Positions 43,287 through 49,052 of a DNA stretch of 49,052 bases are shown in pieces. The stretch covers positions 1 through 49,052 of the forward strand of contig JACPQY010000036.1 in assembly GCA_016190245.1 (NCBI GenBank). Direction: 5' to 3'. Made by a program: the position numbers and the translations under genes. Each line of letters starts with the position of its first letter. The stretch's first letter is position 1. The notes under the pieces are model-generated. The model worked only from the letters and a program-made list of their open reading frames with translations. It was not told the origin of the DNA and made no database searches. Origin of the DNA: Nitrospirota bacterium (lineage in GTDB: Bacteria; JACPQY01).

Positions 43287-44036
43287 TCAGGGCGGCAGGG
43301 TTCCTTCTCTCGCCTCCCCCTCGGCCTCAAGGGCGGTCAATCCCTTCTTCGCCTTCTCGATCATCGCTTCGATCCGCTCGGCGGGGATGCGATCCGAATA
43401 CTCGGCCTTCAAGCCGTGCAGCCTGAACAGGGCGGCGCGGTATTCCCCACGCCGCATGTAGAACTCGGCAACGTACAGCTCATGATCCGCCGCGCGCTGA
43501 CGCAGCCCCTCCAGCTTCTTGGACGCCTCGGCCGCGTACTCCGTGTTCGGATACTGATCCACGACCTTCCGGTACTGGTCTATGGCGTTCAGCGTGGACG
43601 TCTGGTCCCGGTCCTTGGAGAGCATCTCCTCTTCATAGCAGCGACCGATCTGGTGGGCCGCGTAGGAAACCTTCGGGTGGCTCGGATGCATGCGGATGAA
43701 ATCCTCGTACCCCACCACGGCCTCGAGGTACTTGTGATCTTTGAACTGCACCTCGCCGATCATGAGCCGCGAGAGGGCCGCGTACTCGCTGTACGGATAG
43801 TCGTCCACCACCTGTTTGAACAAATCCAAGGCCCGCTCGTAGTCGGGCAGCGCCGGAAGGAACCAGAGCTTGGTCCCCTCCACGTGCTTCATGGCCTGGG
43901 CGTACAGCTCCTCCGGGGGACGGTCCGGTTTCTCCTGAGTGCCCGCGCAGGCCGCCACTGTGACCAGGAGGACCAGCCAAACCCAATGGCATGCCCCACC
44001 GCTGCGTTGGCGGGGCTCGCGCGCCACCGAATTCAC
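43287..44036 (-). CDS. bamD: Outer-membrane assembly lipoprotein BamD
   Basis: 249 aa from GTG 44036, whose GTGA overlaps the epimerase stop; a longer frame from ATG 44060 would overlap by 28 nt. BamD works with BamA in inserting beta-barrel proteins. Seen: a basic signal peptide, lipobox VAAC with Cys30, then TPR-like repeats: YERALDLFKQVVDDYPYSEY, YEDFIRMHPSHPKV, AIDQYRKVVDQYPNTEYA and YMRRGEYRAALFRLHGL. Length matches the family. Confidence 0.93.
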   Translation of the reverse strand: MNSVAREPRQRSGGACHWVWLVLLVTVAACAGTQEKPDRPPEELYAQAMKHVEGTKLWFLPALPDYERALDLFKQVVDDYPYSEYAALSRLMIGEVQFKDHKYLEAVVGYEDFIRMHPSHPKVSYAAHQIGRCYEEEMLSKDRDQTSTLNAIDQYRKVVDQYPNTEYAAEASKKLEGLRQRAADHELYVAEFYMRRGEYRAALFRLHGLKAEYSDRIPAERIEAMIEKAKKGLTALEAEGEAREGTLPP

Positions 44037-44974
44037 GCGCCGTTGCGCGCCGCGTACCATGGATAGGTCTCCCTCAACCCGTCTGCCAGGCCGTAGTGCG
44101 GACGGAAGCCCAAGATCCGCCCGGCGCGCGCGATCGAGGCCAGCGAGTGACGGATGTCCCCCGCTCTTGGCGGCGCGTGACGCGCCTCATGCCTCGAGCC
44201 ACAGAGCCCTCGAATGATCGCGTGCAGGCGGTTCAGATCCGTCCTCCTCCCTCCCGCGATATTCAGGACGACCCCCCGCAACAACGTGCCGACCGTCCCC
44301 GCACGAATCGTGCCCTCGACGCAGTCCAGGACGAACGTGAAATCGCGAGTCTGGCCTCCGTCCCCGTAGATGACCGCCCGCCGCCCCCCGATCGCCGCGC
44401 TGAAGAAACGCGGAACGACCGCCGCGTACTCCGAGAGCGGATCCTGCCGGGGACCGTAGACGTTGAAATAACGCAGACACACCGTATCCACCCCGTAGAG
44501 ATCCGCATACACCTTCGCGTAGTGCTCGCCCGCCAGTTTCGAGACGGCATAGGGGGAGAGCGGTTGGGGCTTGAGATCCTCCCGCTTGGGAAGGGCCGCG
44601 ACGTCCCCATAGATGGCCGACGTGGAGGCCAGAACGACCCGCCCCACGCCCGCCTCGCGCGCCGCGTTGAGTACATTGAGGGTCCCCGTCGCGTTGACGT
44701 CGTGCGCATACTGCGGCTCTGCCACGGACCGCGGAACGGAGCCCATGGCGGCGAGGTGGAACACCACGGCGCAGCCCCGCGCGGCGGTGAGAGTTGCCCG
44801 CTCGCTTCGAACGTCACCGATGCGAAGCTCCGCGCGGCGCTCAACTCGCTTCAGATTCGCCTTCCGCCCCGTCGCCAGGTTGTCCAGAACCCTCACGCGC
44901 CACCCCCGCGCGAGGAGCGCCTCAACGAGGTGGGAGCCGATGAATCCAGCGCCGCCGGTGACCAGTGCCCGCAT
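44033..44974 (-). CDS. NAD-dependent sugar-nucleotide epimerase (extended SDR)
   Basis: 313 aa, ATG 44974. Seen: NAD-binding VTGGAGFIGSHLVEALL, VFHLAAMGSVPRSV, STSAIYGD, catalytic Tyr142 and Lys146 in YAVSK, and RYFNVYGPRQDP. It resembles UDP-GlcNAc/UDP-glucose 4-epimerases (WbpP/GalE-like). It lies 20 nt downstream of a UDP-HexNAc dehydrogenase gene, so together they could make a UDP-N-acetylhexosaminuronic acid for surface polysaccharide. The exact substrate is inference. Confidence 0.88.
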   Translation of the reverse strand: MRALVTGGAGFIGSHLVEALLARGWRVRVLDNLATGRKANLKRVERRAELRIGDVRSERATLTAARGCAVVFHLAAMGSVPRSVAEPQYAHDVNATGTLNVLNAAREAGVGRVVLASTSAIYGDVAALPKREDLKPQPLSPYAVSKLAGEHYAKVYADLYGVDTVCLRYFNVYGPRQDPLSEYAAVVPRFFSAAIGGRRAVIYGDGGQTRDFTFVLDCVEGTIRAGTVGTLLRGVVLNIAGGRRTDLNRLHAIIRGLCGSRHEARHAPPRAGDIRHSLASIARAGRILGFRPHYGLADGLRETYPWYAARNGA

Positions 44975-44994
44975 GTTGGCGACCCGACCGCCCT

Positions 44995-46296
44995 TCAGAG
45001 CTTCACGATCTTGCCGGGAGCGTCGATCCCCCGCGTCGCATTCCGCGTATCCACCACCAGCTGCGCTTCCTCGACGATGGAAGGCCAGTCGTAGCTCGAG
45101 TGATCGGTTCCGATGACGACGCAGTGGGCACGGCGGAGCCGTGGACGATCCACGGCAACGGATGCGAAGCCCCGGCCGTCCACTGAAAGGCGCGGCACGT
45201 GGGGGTCGTTGTACTCCAGCCGCGCGCCGCGGCGCAGCAGAAGAGCCAGGATGTCCAGGCAGGGAGACTCCCGGACGTCCGAGACGTCACGTTTGTACGC
45301 CACACCCAACATGAGGATTCTGGACCCGCGCACCGAACGAGAGCGCTCGTTGAGCGCATCCACGATCTTCTCCACGACGTACTCAGGCATCTTCGTGTTG
45401 ATCTCGCTCGCCAGTTCGATGAAGCGGGCCGTGTAGTTGAGGGTCTTGAGTTTCCAGAGCAGGTACTGGGGATCGACCGGGATGCAGTGGCCACCCAGAC
45501 CGGGACCGGGATAGAAGGGCATGAAGCCGAAGGGCTTGGTGGCGGCCGCCCCGATGACTTCCCACGTATCCAGACCCAGATGGTGGCACATGATGGCGAT
45601 CTCGTTGACCAGACCGACGTTGACGGCGCGGAACGTGTTCTCCAGCAGCTTTGTCATCTCGGCCGCCCGCGTGGAACTCACCACGTGGACCTGGTCCACC
45701 AAGGTCTCGTACAAGGTGCGCGCGATCCGGTTGCACGCCGGCGTGGTGCCCGCCACGACCTTGGGCGTGTTCCGCAGATTGTACTCCTGGTTCCCGGGAT
45801 CGATCCGCTCCGGAGAGAAGGCCAGGAAGAAGTCCCGGCCGACCCTGAGTCCCGATCCCGACAGCGCGGGCAGAATGACCTCATCCGTCGTGCCGGGATA
45901 GGTGGTGCTCTCCAGCACCACGAGTTGGCCGCGGTGCAGGTGCTTCCGGACCTGCTCCACCGCGCCCTGAACAAAAGACATGTCCGGGTCGCGCGTCTTC
46001 GAGAGAGGGGTGGGAACGCAAATGATCGCCACGTCCTGACCGCGAAGAAAGGAGAAGTCGGATGTCGCCTTCAGCCGTCCCGCCGCGGACAAAGCCTTGA
46101 TGTCCGCTGCGTCCACGTCGCGCACGTACGAGGAGCCCGAGCGAATGTGCCCTACTCGTCCCGGATCGACGTCGAAGCCGGTGACGGCGAAGCCCTCCCG
46201 CGCGTACTCGACGGCCAGAGGCAGGCCGACGTACCCCAAGCCCAGAACACCGATCCGGGCCCGGCGCTCCCGGATCTTCTTCAGAAGAGACTGCAC
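44995..46296 (-). CDS. Nucleotide-sugar 6-dehydrogenase, WbpA/UDP-GlcNAc type
   Basis: 433 aa from GTG 46296, 16 nt after panD; the frame is open further upstream but that part overlaps panD. It oxidises C6 of a UDP-sugar to a uronic acid using NAD. Seen: IGVLGLGYVGLPLAVEYA, IICVPTPLSKTRDPD, ESTTYPGTT, FSPERIDPGN, catalytic Cys271 in GPGLGGHCIPVDPQYL (the form usual for UDP-HexNAc dehydrogenases) and MLGVAYKRDVSDVRESP. Its product could feed the polysaccharide exported through the Wzc-like protein, though the loci are 23 kb apart. Confidence 0.92.
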   Translation of the reverse strand: MQSLLKKIRERRARIGVLGLGYVGLPLAVEYAREGFAVTGFDVDPGRVGHIRSGSSYVRDVDAADIKALSAAGRLKATSDFSFLRGQDVAIICVPTPLSKTRDPDMSFVQGAVEQVRKHLHRGQLVVLESTTYPGTTDEVILPALSGSGLRVGRDFFLAFSPERIDPGNQEYNLRNTPKVVAGTTPACNRIARTLYETLVDQVHVVSSTRAAEMTKLLENTFRAVNVGLVNEIAIMCHHLGLDTWEVIGAAATKPFGFMPFYPGPGLGGHCIPVDPQYLLWKLKTLNYTARFIELASEINTKMPEYVVEKIVDALNERSRSVRGSRILMLGVAYKRDVSDVRESPCLDILALLLRRGARLEYNDPHVPRLSVDGRGFASVAVDRPRLRRAHCVVIGTDHSSYDWPSIVEEAQLVVDTRNATRGIDAPGKIVKL

Positions 46297-46312
46297 GCGG
46301 TCCGGTCCCGGC

Positions 46313-46714
46313 TCAAACGCCTCGGGCTGCTCCGGTCGCGTGCTTGATGTGCAGGACGTTGTCCGATTCGACCGGCCGATTCTGCGCGTTGACGTACACG
46401 AGCCGCGGCCGATGGCGCGCCGCCTCCTTCTCGCTGTAGGAGGCGTAGCTCGCAAGGATGATGAGGTCGCCTGCTTCCACTTTCCGGGCCGCGGCACCGT
46501 TGACCACCATCTCACCACGCCCCGGCTCACCCGGGATCACGTAGGTGGAAAACCGCTCCCCGTTGTTGATGTCGTAGATGTCCACGCGTTCAAAAGACAA
46601 AAGGTCCGCACGCTTCATCAACTCGGGGTCAACCGTGATGCTGCCTTCGTAGGAGATGTTTTTGTCCGTCACCACCGCCCGGTGGATCTTCGACTTGAGT
46701 AAGGTCCGCTTCAT
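46313..46714 (-). CDS. panD: Aspartate 1-decarboxylase
   Basis: 133 aa. It makes beta-alanine for pantothenate. Seen: MKRTLLKSKIHRA, the self-cleavage site Gly24-Ser25 in YEGSIT, which forms the pyruvoyl group, VDIYDINNGERF and the NGAAARKVEAGDLIIL region. It has a very strong ribosome binding site (AAGGAGGT about 6 nt upstream of ATG). The preceding gap contains the palindrome CGTTCGAACG. The C-terminal 8 residues are an ordinary extension. Confidence 0.97.
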   Translation of the reverse strand: MKRTLLKSKIHRAVVTDKNISYEGSITVDPELMKRADLLSFERVDIYDINNGERFSTYVIPGEPGRGEMVVNGAAARKVEAGDLIILASYASYSEKEAARHRPRLVYVNAQNRPVESDNVLHIKHATGAARGV

Positions 46715-46741
46715 GGGTACCTCCTTCGTTCGAACGAGTAC

Positions 46742-47581
46742 TTAGTCTAGCACAGTGTTGTCGATCAGTCGCGTCCCTCCCGCACCCGCCGCCACAAGAA
46801 GGGCCACCCCCCGCTCGCGGCGATGGACGGGCTCCAGGGTCCGCGCCGATCGTGTTTCGACATATTCCACCTTCAGCCCCGCCTCTGCAAGTCTTCGGCG
46901 GACCAGCGCCCTCACCCGTGCGGGCGAGGCCCCCTTGCGCCGAGATACGGCCCTCGCCTCGCGCAGGGCCTGCGGGATCGCCCGCGCCCGAACTCTCTCG
47001 TCCGGCGTGAGATAGGCGTTGCGCGAGCTGAGCGCAACTCCGTCGCGATCGCGGACGGTGGCCGCCTCGACGATCCGCACGGGAAAGCCGAGGTCCCTCA
47101 CCATCCGCTCGATCACCTTGACCTGCTGGAAGTCCTTTCGGCCGAAGATCGCCGCGTCAGGCTGAACCAGATTGAACAGCTTCGCCACCACCGTGGCCAC
47201 GCCCCGGAAGTGGCCCGGGCGCGAGGCGCCGCACAATCCGCGCGACACCTGCTCCACCTCCACATGCGTCTGGAAGCCATCGGGATAGATCGCGCGCGCC
47301 GCCGGGAGAAACACCACGTCCACTCCGAGCGGGCGCAGCAGGGTCATGTCCTTGAGCGGCACGCGAGGATAGCGCCGGAAATCTTCCTTGGGGCCGAACT
47401 GGAGGGGGTTGACAAAAATGCTCACCACCACCCGATCCGCGATGGAGCGCGCCCGCCGCACCAGCGAGAGATGTCCCGCATGCAGCGCTCCCATCGTCGG
47501 CACGAACGCGATGCGCCGCCCAGCGCGCCTCTCCCGCACGGACCACGCCTGCATCGCCGGAAGGGAGCGGATCACTCGCAT
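46742..47581 (-). CDS. panC: Pantothenate synthetase
   Basis: 279 aa, ATG 47581. It ligates pantoate and beta-alanine with ATP. Seen: FVPTMGALHAGHLSLV (HIGH-like nucleotide motif), VVSIFVNPLQFGPKEDF, FRGVATVVAKLFNLVQPD, FGRKDFQQ and DGVALSSRNAYL (KMSKS-equivalent region). Length is normal. It lies 12 nt after panB and 27 nt before panD. Confidence 0.97.
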   Translation of the reverse strand: MRVIRSLPAMQAWSVRERRAGRRIAFVPTMGALHAGHLSLVRRARSIADRVVVSIFVNPLQFGPKEDFRRYPRVPLKDMTLLRPLGVDVVFLPAARAIYPDGFQTHVEVEQVSRGLCGASRPGHFRGVATVVAKLFNLVQPDAAIFGRKDFQQVKVIERMVRDLGFPVRIVEAATVRDRDGVALSSRNAYLTPDERVRARAIPQALREARAVSRRKGASPARVRALVRRRLAEAGLKVEYVETRSARTLEPVHRRERGVALLVAAGAGGTRLIDNTVLD

Positions 47582-47593
47582 GACGCTCTCCCC

Positions 47594-48397
47594 TCAAAAC
47601 GCCTGATCCGGCGTCGGGAACCGCCCTTCTCGAACATCCGTCGCGTACTCGCGGACAGCCCGGCCGAGCTCGCGACCCAACTCCGCATAGCGGCGAACGA
47701 AGCGCGGTGTGAAGTTGACCGTCAGGCCCACCAGGTCGTGGATCACCAGAATCTGTCCGTCGCAGTCGGCCCCAGCCCCAATTCCGATCGTGGGGATCCT
47801 CAGTTCCCGCGTGATGTCACGCGCCAGAATCGCCGGGACGCACTCGAGGACCACCGAGAAGGCGCCGGCGTCCTGGAGCGCCAGGGCGTCGGCAAGAATG
47901 CGCTTGCGATCCTGTTCCTCCCGACCCTGCACCTTGTAGCCGCCCATCTGGTGAATGGACTGCGGCGTCAGCCCCACGTGGCCCATCACCGGAATGCCCA
48001 CCTCCACGAGTCTCCGCACCGTGGGCGCCATCGCCACCCCGCCCTCGATCTTCACGGCCACAGCCCCGCCCTCCTTGAGCGCGCGCCCGCAGTTGCGCAC
48101 GGCATCGTCAGGGCCGCACTGGTACGAAAGGAACGGCATGTCCATCACGAGCAGCGCGCGCGGACGCGCCCGAGCCACGGCCCGCGTGTGATAGAGCATT
48201 TCATCCAGAGTCACTGGAAGCGTCGAGTCATACCCCGAGAAGACCGAGCCGACGGAATCGCCCACGAGGATCACATCCACACCGGCCTCGTCCACCAGTC
48301 GAGCCATGAGGCAATCGTACGCCGTGAGGGCCACGATCTTCTTCTTCTCCTGCTTCAGTCGCAGGATCTTTGGGACGGTGATCTTCTCGTTCTCCAT
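47594..48397 (-). CDS. panB: 3-methyl-2-oxobutanoate hydroxymethyltransferase
   Basis: 267 aa from ATG 48397; an in-frame ATG at 48412 adds only MKAFF. First committed step of pantothenate synthesis, making ketopantoate with methylene-THF. Seen: KKKIVALTAYDCLMARLVDEAG, VGDSVGSVFSGYDSTLPVTLDEM, VKIEGG, GHVGLTPQSIHQMGGYKVQG and GIGAGADCDGQILVIHDLVG, covering the metal- and substrate-binding residues. It is transcribed from a TTGACA/TATCAT promoter through a 120-nt structured leader whose last stem contains the Shine-Dalgarno AAGG. It heads the run panB-panC-panD-dehydrogenase-epimerase-bamD-peptidase. Confidence 0.97.
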   Translation of the reverse strand: MENEKITVPKILRLKQEKKKIVALTAYDCLMARLVDEAGVDVILVGDSVGSVFSGYDSTLPVTLDEMLYHTRAVARARPRALLVMDMPFLSYQCGPDDAVRNCGRALKEGGAVAVKIEGGVAMAPTVRRLVEVGIPVMGHVGLTPQSIHQMGGYKVQGREEQDRKRILADALALQDAGAFSVVLECVPAILARDITRELRIPTIGIGAGADCDGQILVIHDLVGLTVNFTPRFVRRYAELGRELGRAVREYATDVREGRFPTPDQAF

Positions 48398-48517
48398 GAA
48401 AAAAGCCTTCATTCGCCCGCCCGAACCCGCCGACTCTCGCGTGGGTCGGCAATAGCGACCGAATGAAGGCTTCCGTCTCAGCCCCCCACCACATGGGGTG
48501 GGTGGGTCCAAGCGGCT
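48398..48517 (-). promoter_or_regulatory. Structured panB leader with terminator/RBS-sequestering hairpin
   Basis: On the mRNA strand 48472-48460 (AAGCCTTCATTCG) pairs perfectly with 48415-48403 (CGAATGAAGGCTT), followed at once by a U-run and then ATG 48397. The 3' arm contains GAAGG, the likely Shine-Dalgarno. Inside the 44-nt loop GCCGAC/GTCGGC can pair, and upstream lies a CCCACC/GGTGGG hairpin. The shape fits a transcriptional terminator and a translational block at the same place, so a conditional leader (riboswitch, attenuator or protein site) is plausible. Weinberg and colleagues described a 'pan' RNA motif upstream of pan genes; I cannot confirm a match. Confidence 0.55.
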
Positions 48518-48523
48518 TCATCC

Positions 48524-48552
48524 ATGATAGGCTACGACTACTCCGCTGTCAA
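48524..48552 (-). promoter_or_regulatory. Sigma-70-type promoter of the panB run
   Basis: The minus strand has TTGACA (48552-48547), a 17-nt spacer and TATCAT (48529-48524). The predicted start is near 48517. The same boxes and spacer occur at 23461-23489, which suggests the housekeeping promoter consensus of this organism. Confidence 0.7.
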
Positions 48553-48558
48553 ACAGCC

Positions 48559-48897
48559 ATGACCCAACGCGAGATCGAACTCTCACGGGAGATTTCGTCC
48601 CACGTCCCCTGGAAACCACAGGTGGGCGACACATACGTCTGCCGCGGCCGGCCCCAGACGGTGTGGCGGCTCCCTGCGCCCTGCCACGAGGGCGATTTCC
48701 TCGTCTGGGGCCTCCACGAGGCCAAGACTTGGCTGCGTGAGAATGGGGTTCAGGATATCGAACTCACCCGCTCTCCGAGCGGCTGGACGGGCAGGATTCT
48801 CCTCTCCGCCACGGGCGAAGACCTCCGCGCGGCCGGTGCCACGGATGCGGAAGCGGCACTTCAACTCGTCTTGATGCTGGTGACCGCTCGAGCCTGA
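48559..48897 (+). CDS. Hypothetical protein, 112 aa
   Basis: ATG 48559 is chosen; the frame is open to 48463 but that part runs through the panB leader. Soluble, no signal peptide or membrane helix. N-terminal helix (MTQREIELSREISSHV), a probable beta-rich middle (VGDTYVCRGRPQTVWRL, DFLVWGLHEAKTWL, GRILLSATG) and a C-terminal helix (DAEAALQLVLMLVTARA). One Cys pair region (YVCRG, APCHEG) and several Trp. Family not recognised. It is divergent from panB and adjacent to the 3' end of a secreted-protein gene. Confidence 0.6.
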   Translation: MTQREIELSREISSHVPWKPQVGDTYVCRGRPQTVWRLPAPCHEGDFLVWGLHEAKTWLRENGVQDIELTRSPSGWTGRILLSATGEDLRAAGATDAEAALQLVLMLVTARA

Positions 48898-48900
48898 AGC

Positions 48901-49052
48901 CTACACCCGCTGGCGCCGGGCGGCGAAGAGGCCGCCCAGCGCCAGCAACACCGTCAGCATACCCGATGAACCCGAGCCGGTCCCCACCATCTCGCACCCG
49001 CCACTCCCAGACTCGCCCCGAGCCACCGCATAAACCGTATTCCCAAACGCCC
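48901..49052 (-). CDS. C-terminus of a secreted protein with a GC-type sorting tail
   Basis: Only the last 50 codons are in the window; the 5' part lies beyond the right edge. The end reads ESGSGGCEMVG, then a Gly/Ser linker, the hydrophobic MLTVLLALGGLFAA and the basic RRQRV. This three-part tail (Gly-Cys motif, transmembrane stretch, Arg-rich end) resembles MYXO-CTERM/Synerg-CTERM type sorting signals, where the protein is processed near the Cys and kept at the surface. No sortase-like enzyme is in the window. Upstream residues (FGNTVYAVARG) suggest the end of a beta domain. Confidence 0.65.
   Translation of the reverse strand, partial: AFGNTVYAVARGESGSGGCEMVGTGSGSSGMLTVLLALGGLFAARRQRV

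Noticed and set aside
44037-44060. BamD start at ATG 44060
   Set aside because: Would overlap the epimerase gene by 28 nt; GTG 44036 gives the 4-nt coupling seen elsewhere and a proper lipoprotein signal.
46297-46530. N-terminal extension of the sugar dehydrogenase
   Set aside because: Overlaps panD in another frame; the dehydrogenase fold starts right after GTG 46296.
48547-48563. TGTCA...TGAC sequence near the panB promoter as a fourth enhancer site
   Set aside because: Right half is TGACC, not GACAG, the spacing differs, and it overlaps a good sigma-70 -35 box.

Overview
The window is a 49 kb piece of a GC-rich chromosome from a Gram-negative bacterium with a lipopolysaccharide-type outer membrane: it has lptB, an LptC-LptA-like protein, bamD, a SurA-like chaperone and a predicted lipoprotein. 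Sigma-54, the glutamate (C5) haem pathway, DUF2341 giant surface proteins and a Cys-Gly type C-terminal sorting tail at the right edge fit a deltaproteobacterium-like or related uncultivated lineage. That placement is inference; trees of HemA or RpoN would settle it. No tRNA, rRNA, CRISPR array or complete transposase gene was seen.

Region 1 (1-23.3 kb, minus strand) is a surface/matrix region. It holds two giant repetitive secreted proteins (one of at least 1,610 codons running off the left edge, one of 4,704 aa), a Wzc-like chain-length regulator/BY-kinase and an HD-GYP protein. Each of its three transcription units is preceded by a -24/-12 (sigma-54) promoter-like sequence. About 100-111 bp further upstream of each lies the same 18-nt interrupted palindrome, TGTCA-N8-GACAG. 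The spacings differ by about one helical turn (palindrome centre to -24 GG: 120, 110 and 122 bp). I read this as a small sigma-54/enhancer-binding-protein regulon that links giant surface proteins, polysaccharide export and c-di-GMP turnover. It is the main discovery candidate here.

Region 2 (23.3-28.9 kb, plus strand) has a divergent chemoreceptor-like protein with a good sigma-70 promoter, a YbgC-type thioesterase, and a 666-aa lipoprotein with two EF-hand-like loops and a clear terminator. Region 3 (29.0-34.7 kb, plus) is a compact operon: SurA-like isomerase, hemX/ccsA-like, hemA, hemC and a cobA-hemD fusion. Region 4 (34.7-37.6 kb, minus) is hemL-mtnA-ridA, converging on and overlapping the haem operon. 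Region 5 (37.8-42.1 kb, minus) is the lptCA-lptB-rpoN-hpf-rapZ cluster, without ptsN. Region 6 (42.3-48.5 kb, minus) is panB-panC-panD, a UDP-sugar dehydrogenase, an epimerase, bamD and a P1-family peptidase. It starts from a TTGACA-N17-TATCAT promoter and a structured leader whose last hairpin contains the panB ribosome binding site and looks like a terminator. A small unknown gene and the sorting tail of another secreted protein close the window.

Intergenic DNA is rich in dispersed palindromes: three copies of a CATTGCGA...AGCAATCTC element, one 24-bp perfect inverted repeat of the GGGGACATTCC type, and clusters of 8-bp stems with TCC/GGA-like loops. One of these elements has produced a false N-terminal extension on the thioesterase reading frame.
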